The notes below the pieces were generated by a model. That model had not been told where the DNA came from and did no database searches. It was given only the letters and a program-made list of their open reading frames with translations. From positions 176,447-240,446 of the forward strand of contig JAZDHY010000022.1 in the NCBI GenBank assembly GCA_043805435.1: a stretch of 64,000 nucleotides of DNA. Reading direction: 5' to 3'. This document shows positions 1-15,000 of this stretch, piece after piece. Position 1 is the stretch's first letter. Each line of letters starts with the position of its first letter. The position numbers and the translations under genes were made by a program. Origin of the DNA: JAEXOD01 sp043805435 (GTDB taxonomy: Bacteria; Bacteroidota; Ignavibacteria; Ignavibacteriales; Melioribacteraceae).

Positions 1-3000
1 CTTACAGAATCAATATTTACGCTTTGCCAAGTAATATCATAAGTTTGGCCAACTTGATATGCAGTAAGTGTATTAGGTTGAAGCAGATTTAAAGAACATA
101 TTGTAAATGTTGTGTCAGACACATCATAAATAGTCTCTTTATTTGCATCACTTATACGCAAACGAGTATTTCTTGATGGTATATCATCCATATACCACGC
201 AAATCTTTTTTCGCTTGCCGGAATAGAATTAGCATTTGGCACTAAATTCCAGCTTTGGCCATTATTAGTTGAAAACTCCAATCTTACAATATTAATAAAA
301 GAAGTTTCCCAAGTAATATCGTACGTTTTTCCAATTTGAAGTTTTTGATATTTCCCGCCATTTGGAGAAATTAATTTAATTGAACAAACCGTAAATGGTA
401 TATCACTAACATCATAAACATTGTTATTTTGTGAATCTTCAACCTTTATTCTGCAGGTTTGTGAAGGGTCAATATTAATATTCCATAAATAACTACTTGG
501 ATCGGAATTCACATTCCGTGCAATTACTGTCCAATTAAAATCGCTTATTTCGCGCTGAATATAAATGTTAACTTTTGAAATTGTATTTACATTATTCGAC
601 CATTTTATTATTTGGGATGTACCGGTTTGTTCACCGTTATTTGGCGTTAATAATCGCAAATAGCTTAAAGTTGAATACGAATTTGAAGTATCTGCAACTT
701 CACTTTCATTAATATCATAAATCCTAAATCTGTAATTTTTACCTGCAAGGTTAATATCATCAGGAATTTCCCAGCTATATTTGCCTAAACTTGCTAATAT
801 TGGTTGGTTTACAATTTTTGTCCAAGTAATTGGAATTACAGTAGTATCAACCGAATATTCCAAATAAACCTGACTAACATTTAGTGATTGCCAAGTTATT
901 TCCTTTGTAGTACCGGTCTGCCATATTTCTCCCCCATTTGGTGAACCAAATTTCATACGACAAATAACAAATGGTTTATTACTTGTATCGTTAAATATAA
1001 AGTTATCGGAATTTCGTATTGTTATATAACACGAATCTGATGGCTCGGATGGAATAATCCAATTATATTGTTCATCATTAGCAGGAACTCTGAATTTTAT
1101 TGGTTTCCAAACTTTATCTTTTGTTCTATAAAGTAAATCCACAAATTTAATATTTGCACTATTTAACCAAGTAATAAGTTTATTAGAACCTTCAAGTACT
1201 TTTTCTTCATTATCAAAAGTTCTTAGCTGAATTGCCCCTAGAGTAAAAAGTCCGTCACTAACATCAATTATTTCGTTATGTTCTACATCAGTAAGTCTAA
1301 TTAATGAAGAATCGGAATATAAAGAACCATCAATTGCCCAATCATAAAATCCGGTTGATGCAGGAGTTGAACTTGTAATATTAACTCCCCACGTTTTCCC
1401 CCCGTTTGTTGAAAGTTCTATTTTTAATCCGTTAATGTTTATACTTGGAGTCCAAGTTATTTTATAAGCATTTCCCGAATACCATACTTCACCACCATTT
1501 GGTGATAAAACATATAATTTTGTAATTGAAAAATAATCATTACTTTCATTTGCAATTTTATTATTCGATTTAGCATCCGTAATTTTAATTTTTCCCCTAT
1601 TAGTTTCTTTATTTGGTATTTGCTGCCAAATATAAGGCATATTTGCTGCAGGGTGATTGGTTGTTAATAATACCCAATTGGTATCAATACCATTATCACC
1701 ATTACTATAATAGATATTAATTAAACTTATCGAGCTGCTGTTTTCCCATCGTATTTCGTTTGATGAATTTGAAAGCCAATTTTCTCCTCCGTCGGGCGAA
1801 ATAACCTCAATCCATCCAACTACAAAAGTAGCATCGCTTACATCTTTTACCGCATTATTGCTATAATCACTTATACGTATTAAACCTAAATTAGTTGAAA
1901 CTCTGTTAGGTATCTGCCAATCCCATTCGCCTAAACTTGCCTGTATTGGAGCTTTTAAAGTATCCCAAGTAACTCCATTATCCGAACTAAATTCTATTGC
2001 AGCAGCAGTTACAAAAGAACTTGACCACTGAATTTTATAAGTATTTCCTGCCTGGTAATAATTATTACCATTTGGAGATATTAATGATAATCCCGGTACA
2101 TAAATATTAAATAATCCGCTCGAATCTTTTACATTTGTATAAAAAGAATTATAAATCTTTATTATACATTTATCTGAGGATAAATTGTTTGGTATTTGCC
2201 AATCATATTCGCCCAAAGCAGCAGAATAATTTGTAACAATAGGATTCCAAGTAACACCATTATTGGATGTGTATAGTATATTAACAGTATTATTATTTGA
2301 ACTTGCTTCCCATTTTATTGTTTCAGTTGTTCCTGCTTTCCAGTTATCACCAAACACAGGGCGCATAAGTTCAAGTGCTTTTGTACTAAATAAATTGTCA
2401 CTAACGTCACTTATAAGATAATTTGAATTCACCTCACTTATTCTAACAACCAACGAATCCGAAAAATAATTTGAAGGAATTACTAAATTAATTGTTTTCA
2501 ACGAAGCATTAGCTTCGGATTCAACCACTACCTGATTTGTTGAAGGATTATAAATTTCAACGTTTACTTTTCTTAAATTACCACTGCATTCCCATGTTAC
2601 ATTTACAGAATGACCCGATTGGAAAACATTTCCACCATTAGGAGTAATTACCCGTACCCAACCAATAGTAAAAGTATCAACAGAAGTAGAATTAATAGTC
2701 TGATCAACTATATCCATTACCCTTATTTTGGCAATATTAGTTCCCAAAGTTATAGGAATATTCCATTTAAATGTATCAACTGAAGCAATTATGTTTTGAG
2801 CTTCCGCAATATTTGTCCAATTTTGTCCATTATCCAAAGAGTACTGAAGCCTTACAAGATTAATTCCACTGCCTGCATGCCATGTAATATTTTTTTGCGT
2901 GCCCGACTGCCAATATTCCCCACCCATCGGGCTTGTTAATCGCAATTCGGTAATTGTAAATACTTCACTTGTATCTTTAATATGTGGATTTACTACATCC

Positions 3001-6000
3001 GAAACTCGAATTACAGCTCCATGTGTTTCTAAGTTGTTTTGTATAAACCAACTGTATGATGAATCTGCGGATATCGAACTTCTTAACGTTGACCAAGTAG
3101 CACCACTATCACTTGAAAATTCAATTTTAACAAAGTCAATTAAATTACTTTGCCACTCTATAGTTTTAGTTGTACCCGACTGCCAGGTCTCTCCACCATT
3201 AGGCGTTACTAAATTGATTGACGGATTAAATATCGAAAATCTATTACTAACCGCTAATAATTGAGGATTGGTTTTATCAACAAGCCGTACAAGAACATTT
3301 GAAGAAACAGTATTTGGTACCGTCCAATTATATATATTACCTAAAGTTGGGATATTTTCACTTACTAAAAGCCAATTTTGACCATTATTAATGGAATATT
3401 CAATAGTTATTGTATCAACCTGACAAGCGTTCCATCTTATAGCTTTAGTAGTTCCAACCTGCCAATTTTCGCCTCCGATAGGAGATGTTAGATTTAGCAT
3501 TTTAAAAGTTATGAGATATTTACTTGTATCATTAATACCTGCAGAACTGTTATCCCAAATTCTTATTTTACCTTGTGTTGAACATAAATTATCAGGTATC
3601 TGCCATAAATATTCACCTACAGATGCTTGAATAGAATCTTGACTTATAATATTCCAAACTGTTCCGTCTAAAGTATATTCAAGGTTAACATAATTAATTT
3701 CCGGACTGCTATTCCATTTAATTTGATAATTTGTACCTGCCTGCAGCTGTATACTACTAGCCGGTGTAGTTAATTGAAGCAGGCTAATAGTAAAATCAGT
3801 GTCACTTAAATCTTTAATTGTGTTATTTGATAAAGCATCACTTATCTTTATACGTGCAAAAGCAGAAGGAGTATTTGGGATTGTCCATTTATATGTACCA
3901 ATATTAGCAGCAATTGAAGGAACAATTGTTGTCCAAATATTTCCATTTATTGTATATTCAATTTTTACATTTGTAATGTTAGCACTTGTAAGCCAATTAA
4001 TATCAATCTTTTTACCGGATTGAATATGCTCGCCGCCATTTGGCGATTGAACTAAAACCCAGCCTATTTTAAAGAAATTATCACTTGAATCTACAATGAA
4101 TGGTTGCATTACATCAGTAATACGAATTTTAGCAGCATTGGTTGAAATATCTAATGGAATTGTCCATAAATATTGTAATGAATCTGCGGGATAACTATTT
4201 TCTAACACAGACCAAACTGTATCGGCGGCATTTTGCCTAAATTCAATTTTTATGTTATTAACATCCGCAGAAGACTGCCATTTAATGTAATATTTAGATC
4301 CTGCCTGCAAATATTCACCACCATTAGGCGAAGTTACTGTTAACACCGGTGGATAAATAGTAAGACTTCCACTTGTATCTTTTACACTTTCAAACTTTGT
4401 ATCTTTCATCATAACTAATACATTGCTTGAATTAATAGATTGAGGGATAACCCATGTAAAAGCACCTATATTAGCTTTTTGTTTGGTAATACTACTCCAT
4501 ACATTTCCACCATCCAAAGACAAATAAATGCCAATACTATCAATATCATTACTTGCCGTCCATTGAAGTTGTTGTGTTGATCCGCTTGCCCATATTTCAC
4601 CGCCAATCGGTTCATTAATCTGCAATTTTGAAATTACTATTACTGTATCGTTTACATCATTAATAGAATTTGCAGCCAAAGCATCAACAATTTTAATTCG
4701 TGTTGATGTATTTGGATAATCAGGAATAAGCCAATTATAAACCCCGCTTGAAGCAACAGTATTTGTAACTACAGGATTCCAAACTAACCCATTATTAGTA
4801 GAAAAATATATGTTTATATTTTGAACGTTACTTGTGCTGTTCCATTTAATCTGTTTTACTGATCCAACCTGCCATTTTTGGAAAATATTAGGATTTGTAA
4901 CTAAAACATCTGCAATTCGAACACTACTTGCACTTATTCCTGCAATACTGCTTGTTTCGCTGCTTCGCACTCTAATATTAACAATATTAGAAGGATCGTT
5001 AGGAATTAACCATGAATATGTACCAAGATTAGCCGCAATATTTTGTGCAATAGTTTTCCAAACACCATTATCGGTATTATATTCAATATTAACCAAAGGA
5101 ATATTAGCACTTGCATTCCACGTAATACTTTGTGTTGTACCAACCTGATAATTTTCCGATCCGGTTTGAGAAGTTAATTTCAAAGCTGCAATTGTAAAGG
5201 TAGCATTACTTGTACTTGAAATAAAACTGTTATTAGCCTCGCTTATTCTAATTTTTGCCAAATTAGTAAATGTATTTGCCGGAACTATCCATTTATATTT
5301 TAAAGAATCTAAAGAAGTACTAAGATTTGGAGAGGCTGGAATTGTTGTCCAATTTAGTCCATTATCTAATGTAAATTCCAATTTGATATCACTTATATTT
5401 GCGGATTTTGTTCCTGTAATAAAATAAGATTTTCCTTCCTGTAAATATTCCCCACCAACAGGATATATTAAACTAAGATTGGCATAAGTAATTGAAAGAC
5501 TATTACTTGTACTAACAATATTTTCAAATTTTGTATCCTTGATTTTAATTAATACATTATTTGAATTGAGAGATTGAGGAATAGTCCAATTATATTGATT
5601 TGTATTTGCTTTTTGTTTAGTAATTAAACTCCATATATTACCACCATCAAGTGATAAATATATACCAACACTATCAATATCGGTACTTGAAGTCCATTTG
5701 ATTGGTTGAGTATCGCCGCTTAGCCAATTTTCCCCACCAAGAGGATTTGTAATTTTAAGTTTTGTTATTGTAATATCATTATCGCTAATGTCATTAATAA
5801 AATCTGCAGCTAATGCATCAACAACTTTAATCCGTGTTGTTGTATTCGGATTATCAGGTATTATCCAATTATAAACTCCGGTAGAAGCCAATGTATCGGT
5901 TACAATAGGATTCCAAACAATCCCGTTATTTGAAGTATAATAAATATTTATTTTCTGAATATTTGCAGTGCTGTTCCATTTTATTTGTTGCATTGAACCA

Positions 6001-9000
6001 ACTTGCCATTTTTGGTAAACATTTGGTTCCGTTACTAAAATATTTGCTATTCTGAAATATTCGATATTTGAAGAATTTATTTGCGTGGATAAACTGCTGC
6101 GTATTCTAATTTTAATCGTATTAGAAGGATCATTAGGTATCAACCAAACATATGTACCCAAATTTGCAGCAATATTTTGGGCAATCAGTTTCCAAATCCC
6201 GTCAATAGTGCTGTATTCAATATTTACAAAAGGTATATTAGCACTTGCATTCCATGTAATGTTTTGGGATGTTCCAACTTGATAATTTTCTGAACCAAGC
6301 TGCGATGTTAACTGCAACGCTGCAATTGTAAATGGTGTTGTACTTGTGCTAGTAATAAAACTATTTTGAACATCAGTAATTTTTATTTTTGCTAAATTAG
6401 TAAATGTATTTTCCGGTACTTTCCAATTAAACTTTAACGAATCTGCAGGATAACTACTTTTAATAGTAACCCAATTTGCACCACCATCGGAAGTAAATTC
6501 AATTTTTACATTATTTACATTTGAAGATTTAGTCCACCCAATATTGTAAGACTTGCCTTCTTGTAAGTATTCTCCACCAACCGGATATGTTAAACTAAGA
6601 TTTGCCGGAATAATAATAAATTTATTACTTGTATCTCTAATTGTCTCTAATTTAGTGTCTTTAATTAAAATAAATGCATTATTTGAATTTATAAGCTGTG
6701 GAATTGTCCAGCTATAAACGCCGACATTTGCTTTTATTTTATTAAGCAAACTCCAGGTTGTACCACCATCAATTGAAAGATTTATATAAACGGAATCAAT
6801 GTCGGCAGTACTTATCCATTCAATTGTTTTAATTGATCCGCTTAACCAAGGTTCAATTCCGTCAGGTTTAATAACACTTAAAGTGTTAATAATAAAATTA
6901 ACATCACTTATATCGGATATTGCCCCGGATGAAGAAGCATCAACAACCCTGATTTTTGCATTAAATGTTGTATCTGCAGGAACAAGCCAATTATAAGTAT
7001 TATTGATAGAACTATAATTTGATATAATTGATTTCCAATTAGTCCCACCATCAACTGAATAATCGAGATTAACATTTTTAATATTTGATGTTTTTGACCA
7101 TTGTACACTATTTAAAGTACCGGACTGCCATCGGACTAAATTGTTTGGTGATAGTACAGTAAGGTTTGCGATCCTAAAACTATTATTGCTAATATCAAAA
7201 ACTTGATTATTAAGACTACTTTTAATTCTAATTCGCGTAGAATCTGAAGGATCATTAGGAATTACCCACAAATATGGACTTGAATTTGCAGCAATATTTG
7301 AAGCAATTAATTTCCAACCTTTCGTTTCGGTAAAATATTCAATTGTAACATTTGCTATATTGTTGCTTGCAGTCCATTCAATATTTATTGTTTTACCAAC
7401 TTGATAACTTGCATTACCATCCGGCGAAAGTAATGATAAATTGGCAATTGAAAAATTAGCATTACTAATATCAATAATTGAGCTGCTTGAATTGTAATCC
7501 GCTATTCTTATCAAACCAGAATTAGTGGATAGGCCTGAAGGAACACTCCATATATATTCACCATCAGCAGGAGTTGAATTTGTTACACTACTCCAGTTAA
7601 CTCCATTATCAATACTATAATCAATTATTACGTTATCTATGCTTGCCGAATTTGTCCATTTAATATTGTAAGATACGCCGGCTTGCAAAACTTCACCGCC
7701 ATTTGGATCAACAACTTTAATACTTCCAATAACAAATGTATTATCACTCATATCATTTATTTGACTATTTCCGGCATCACTTATTTTTATTTTCATTACC
7801 GGACTAACTAATTCTGCCGGGATATTCCAAGTATATTTACCTGTTAATGCGGGAGTTGAATTAACAATTTCATTCCATGAAGTACCATTATTAACAGAAT
7901 ATTCTATTTTAACCGAGGCAATTTGACTGCTAATCCATTCAATATCTCGTGAAGTTCCCGAAGTCCAATATTGACCTCCATTAGGACTAGATAAATCTAA
8001 TTGTTTAATAACAAAATTTGGGCTTTGATAGACTAATTTTGAAGTAATATCCGAAATTCTTACTTTGGCAGTAGAAGTACCTTCTGTTGAAGGTATTGTC
8101 CATAAATATGTCCCGTTAACAGTCGGTACGTTATTTGCACCCGGTATTAATTCCCAAGTTGCTCCACCGTCTCTCGAATATTCGATTTTTAAAGACTGAT
8201 TGGTTGTATTTGCAACCCAATTAATATTATATTGTTTACCGGCTTGCCATACATCCGCACTTGTTGGTGAAGTGATGCCTAAAATACCAATTGTAAAAAT
8301 ATTATCACTTGTATCAATAATTGAGTTATTATCTGAATCAATAATTTTAACAACTGCGTTTGAGGTTGCAATATTTGAAGGAATAACCCACGAGTAAGTG
8401 CCTAATCCTGAAGCTATATTATTTGCAATTAAAGTATATGAACTACCTTTATTAATAGAATAATATATATTAATATTATTTATAAATTGCGATTGCCAAG
8501 TAATATTTTCAGTTGTTCCGCTTTGCCATCTTTCCGAACCATTTGGAGCAACAACTTTAAGACTGCTAAGAGTAAATTGCCCACCCGTACTGCTAATAGA
8601 AGGATTATCTAAAGATGTTAATTTAATTTTTACCTGATTTGAGACTAAATTTTCGGGAATAATCCATTGAACAGAATTCAAAGACATTGCAATACTACTA
8701 ACAATAGGAGTAGGATCCCATGTAGCACCATTATCAATACTATACTCGACCTTAATATTATTTAAATTTGAGCCAGTCCAAGTAATTGTTTTAGCAGTTC
8801 CAGCCTGCCATTTTTCTCCACCAACCGGAGATGTTAATTGTAATTGGCTGATTGTAAACCGTGAATTACTAATATCTTTAATTGCGGCATTTGAATAATC
8901 GGAAATACGTATTAATGCTACCGATGATGAAAGAGAAGCAGGAATATTCCAAGAATATAAACCTGGATTTATTGCTATATTTGAAGCAATACTTATCCAG

Positions 9001-12000
9001 TTGGTTCCATTGTCCAGCGAATAATCAAGATTAACATTAGCAATATTTTGTGATTGCCATGTTATTGATTTTGTTGTACCAGCCTGCCAAACCTCACCGC
9101 CATTTGGTGTTAAAAGTGTTAAACTGCTAATCACAAAAGTAGACGATGTTGAACTTATCGAAACATCATTTTTATAAGACAATCTTATTTTAGCTAATGT
9201 AGAAAAAACATCGGGAACAGACCAATTATAATGCAAATCGGAAGCTAAAACATCTTTGGCAACTTCATTCCATGTAGCACCATTATCAATCGAATAGTCA
9301 ATATTTATTAACCCCAAATTAGAAGAATTCCAAGTAATATTTTTATTTGTTCCGGCTTGAACTTGTTCACCGTTAATTGGCGAGGTAATACTTAATAAAC
9401 CAATTGTAAAAATAGTATTACTGGAATCTTTAATTGCGGAATTATTAGTATCTTCTATTTTTATTAAACTTGAATTACTTGTGATATTTGCCGGAATAGT
9501 CCAAGAAAAATTATTAGTTACTGCCGGTATGTTGTTTACTATTTCAGTCCAAGTTGAGCCATTGTTTAAACTATAATAAATATTTATATTATTAACAAAC
9601 TGACTTTGCCAAGTAATTAGCTTTAGACTTCCCGACTGCCATATTTCGCTGCCATTTGGGGTTGTAACAACCAAATTACTAATTATAAAGTTAGAAGATA
9701 AAATTCTAATTGACGGATCGGTTACAGATTGTAATCTAACCAATGCTTGATTTGTAGCAATATTTGAAGGAATATTCCATATAATAGAGTTTGCTGTTGA
9801 AGGAACATTCGATTTTACTGTATCCCAAGTTGTTCCATTATCAATACTATATAAAATGTTAATTATACCAAGATTTGAAGCATTCCAACTAATTGTTGTT
9901 GGTGCACCGGCTAACAACTGAGCATTACCAGCAGGAGCAATTATTCCAATATTACTAATAATAAATCTAGTTTCACTCGAATCTTTAAAAACAGGATTAC
10001 TTGTATCCCATATTTTAATTTTTGCATTCTCGGTTGTAATGTTAGAAGGGATATTCCAATTAATATTGTAAGCATTTCCGGCAATATTATCTGCAATATT
10101 TATCCAATTTAATCCATTATCAATGCTATATGCTAAAGAAATATTATTTATATATTTACTGTACCAAGTAATTTTTTTTGTAGATCCTGCTTGCCAATTT
10201 TCGCCACCGTTTGGTACTAATAATTGCAATCTGTTTATTGTAAACAAATCGGATATATCATAATTTGTAGTATCTAACATTTCTCTAATTTTAATACGAA
10301 CTTGATTTGAAGCAGTATCTTGAGGAATAATCCAATTGTAATTACCAACTGAACCACTTATATTGTCAATTATTTTACTCCAATTTGTACCATTGTTCAA
10401 AGAATAGAAGAGTTCGATTTGCCCTAAATTTAAGCCATTCCACTTAATTTGTTTTGTGGTTCCGGCCTGCCAAATATCGCCACCAATTGGACTAGCCAAC
10501 TTCAACGAATTTATAGAAAATGATAAGCTGCTCGAATCTCTAATGATAATATTGCTTTCATCAACAAGTAAAATTTTAGCACTATTTGTTACAGAATTTG
10601 TTGGTATTACCCAACTGAATTGTTTATTGACAGCGGGCACATTAGAGGCAATTAGGTTCCATAATTGACCGTTATTATCGGATGAATAAATAGACAGACT
10701 ATTTATTTGGTTACTATTCCATTTAATTAATTTTGTTGAACCGGCAAGCCAAAATTCCCCTCCATTTGGGGCAACAACTTCTAATAATGAAATAACAAAT
10801 GGATTGCTGACAGAAACTGCTCCTTTGTTGCTTAGCGAACTTAATCTTATACGCGCATGACTAGACGAAATAGTATCAGGCACTGTCCAATTGTACATAT
10901 GAAGATCGGAATTGATAGAGCTAATTATAACATCCGGTTGCCATGTAACCCCATTATCCAACGAATATTCAATTTTTATATTTCCAACTTTTGTACTATT
11001 CCACGTAATTGTTTTTTGCCTTCCGCTCTGTAATTTATCTGCATTTGTAGGAGATGTAACAATTAAATTCCCAATAGAAAACGGATTATTTGAAACATCC
11101 TTTAATAAAATATTATTAAAGCTCTCAACTTTAATTAACATTTGTGAACTTGAAATACCGGATGGAATATTCCAAGCATATTTATTAGTATCATTTGAAA
11201 CCGATGGATATGAACTTGAAATAAGGTTCCAACTTGTACCATTATTGTCGCTATAATAAATATTAACTGAGGGGATATGACTACTTGATAACCATTTAAT
11301 ATTTTGTATTGTTTCGGTTTGCCATAATTCAGCTCCATTAGGAGATACAATATTAAGATTAACAATATTAAATGTATTGCTTAAAGATGATATACTTAAG
11401 CCCGAAGCAGCATCATTTACTCTGATTCTTGCATTAGTTGACGGACTCAAGTTAAGCATATTCCAGGTATAAACACCTGTAATTGCAGGATGATTTAATA
11501 CAATAGGAGTCCAAGTAATATTATCAAGACTATAATAAATATCAACTTCATCCACACTGCCGGATGTTGAAAAATTAATTACCTGCTGTGTCCCGATTTG
11601 CCAATATTCATTACCAATAGGACTTGTAATTGTAACATTGCCAATTTTAAATGCAGAGTCGCTAGAGTCAGCAATGCTTGGAGTATCTAAATTAATTATT
11701 CTTATTTTTACTTGTTTGGATGATAAAGTGACAGGAATATTCCAACTATAACTATTATTTGATGCCAATATTGAAGCAATAATATTATTCCACGAACTTC
11801 CATTGTTTGAAGAATAATCGATTTTTAGATTACCGGGTACTGAACTTGTCCATGTAATATTTTTAATCGTTCCTGCCTGCCAAAATTCTCCTCCGTTAGG
11901 CGAATCAACTTTTAGATTGACAATATTAAACGTATTGCTAGTTGATACGATTGTTAATCCCGATTCCGAATCACTGATTCTTATTCTTGCATTGTTTGAA

Positions 12001-15000
12001 GCACTAATATTCCCGATACTCCAATTATATGTACCGCTACTTACCGGATATCTTAATGCAATTGGAATCCATGTGATATTGTCAAGAGTATAAAAAATAT
12101 CTATTTCATTAACACTGTTGGATGTAGAAAAATTAATTACTTTTTGTGTACCTATTTGCCAATATTCTCCGCCAACGGGACTTACTATAGAGACATTCCC
12201 TACCTTAAAAACTGCATCACTTGAATCGACAATGTTAGGAGCATCTAAATTAATTATTTTTATTTTTACTTGTTTAGAAGATAAAGCAGCAGGGATATTC
12301 CAACTGTAACTATTGTTTGAAGCTGCTATGGATGCAATAACCGAATTCCATGATCCTCCATTATTACTTGAATATTCTATTTTAAGATTGCCGGTAATTG
12401 AACTACTCCACGTAATATTTTTTGCTGTACCCGCCTGCCAAAACTCTCCACCATTGGGAGAATCAACTTTTAAATTAATAATATTAAATGTATTACTTGA
12501 AGAGATTATTGATAATCCTGATTCCGCATCACTAATTCTTATTCTTGCATTGCTGGAAGCACTTATATTCCCAATACCCCATGTAAATGTTCCGGTACTA
12601 ACCGGATAATGTGAAGCAATCGTATTCCATGTAATATTATCAAGAGTATATTCAATATTAACTTCTTCAACACTACCGGAAGTTGAAAAATTAATTATTT
12701 TTTGTGAACCTGTCTGCCAATTTTCTCCACCAACCGGATTTAATATTTTAACAGTTCCAATTTTAAAAATCAAATCACTGGAATCAATTATTGAACTATG
12801 GTCTAAATCAGTCAATTTTACTTTTACTTGTTTTGATGATAAATTAGCAGGAATATTCCAAGCATAACCTAAATTTGGTGCCGGCACCGAACCGGAAATT
12901 GTATTCCAAATATTACCATTATCGGCAGAATATTCAATTTTCAAGTTACTTGTTAAAGAAGTACTCCAAGTAATATTTTTTAATGTGCCCGATTGCCAAT
13001 ATTCGTTTCCGTTAGGAGATAAAACATTAAGTTCTATTATATTAAATGTATTACTAACGGCAACAATACCTAATGCGGAATTGGCATCAAATACTCTAAT
13101 TCTTGCAACATTTGAAGGAGATAAATTGCCAAGGGCCCAATTATATTTACCGGATGTTACCGGATAATTTGAAACAATTGGCTGCCATGTAATATTATCC
13201 AACGTATATTGAATGGTCACTTCGTCAATACTGTTTGATGCTGAAAAGGATATTTCATGCACTGAATTTGATTGCCAATACTCACTACCGATAGGACTGA
13301 TAATAGATACATCTCCAACCTTAAAAACATTGTCACTATAATCAAATATTGTGAGTGCATTTATATCTGTAATTTTAACTAACACATGTCTTGACGATAA
13401 ATTAGCAGGTGTATTCCAACTATATTGATTATTTACCGCCGGTACACTTCCAATCACAAGATGCCATGTTGTTCCGTTATCAGAAGAATATTCTATTTTA
13501 AGATTTCCGGTTACAGAACTAGTCCAAGTGATAATATTTGCTTTACCTGCCTGCCAATATTCGCCACCATTTGGAGCAACAACATGTATAGTATTTATTA
13601 AAAAAGGCTCCGACTCATCTGTTATTGATGTACCAACAACAGCATCAGAGACACGAATTTTTGCACTGGTACTAGCATTATCACTAACTAACCAGTTATA
13701 AAAACCTTGTTGAGCATTAGCAAACGGTTCAATAGTTTCCCAAGGTGAAACACTATTTGGTTGAAGTTCAATGTTTACATTCTGGATTCCCGGCGTAACA
13801 GTCCATTCAATTCTTTTTACGGTATGAGCTAAAAGTACTTCACCACTATCAGGCTTTGTAACGACTATATCACCAATAGTAAAACCCGTATCAGAAGAAT
13901 CCTTTATAAACGTATTATCTTTATCATAAATTTTAATTTTAAAGTTGTTTGTTGGTATATTTGGAACCAACCAATTATAAACGCCATTAACACCAATCAC
14001 ATTATCAATAATTCCAAGCCAATTAATTCCGTTATTAGTCGAATATTTTATACTTACCGAATTGACACCGCTGGAATTCCATCTAATTAATTGAGTTGAA
14101 CCAATTTTATAACTTTCCCCGCCATTCGGCGATATTAAATCCAATCTATAAACACTAAACAGATTGTTACTTACATCATAAATATTATTATCTTGAGTAT
14201 CTCTTACTCTTATTAATCCGGATTGTGTTGGGTAGTCGGGTAAAGTATAGTTAAAAATACCATCCGATGCATTTATCGGGTTTCCGCCATTTAACACTTC
14301 CCAGTTATTGCCATTATTTGTTGAGTATTCAACAAAAATAAAATTAATATTATTAGAAGCCCAAGTTATGGGTAAATTTTCTCCAACTTGATAAATTTCA
14401 CTTCCATTAGGAGAAGTAACCAAAATTGAACAAATAGAGAAAACATTGTTACTAACATCAAATAATGTTGCGTTTGTGGAGTTTTTAATTCGTACTTTAG
14501 CAAATGCAGATACAGTATTAGGAATAATCCAACTGTACGATTCTAAAGTTGCGTTATAATTACTAACAATTGGCAGCCATGTTTCACCCTGGTTTGTAGT
14601 ATAATCAAGATCTACATTATTTACAGTAACAATATTATTCCATTTAATAGTATGAGTTGAACCAACCTGCCACCTCTCACCTCCATTTGGAGAAGTGAGT
14701 AAAATACTACCAATACTAAATTGACTATTGCTAACATCGGTAACTGCAGAATTTACTGTACTTGTTACTCGAACAAGGCCTTGAGAAGTAGGAGTGTTTG
14801 GTATTGTCCATAAATATTGTTGTGGTGCAGCAGGAATTGAATTTTGAACAACAACCCAAGAAGTACCATTAGTAGTAGTATATTCCAGCTTGATGTTTGC
14901 TACCGAATTATGCGATACCCACTTAACATTTTGATCGCTATTAACAACAAAACTTTGCCCACCATCAGGGAAAATAACATAAACAAGATTAATACTAAAA

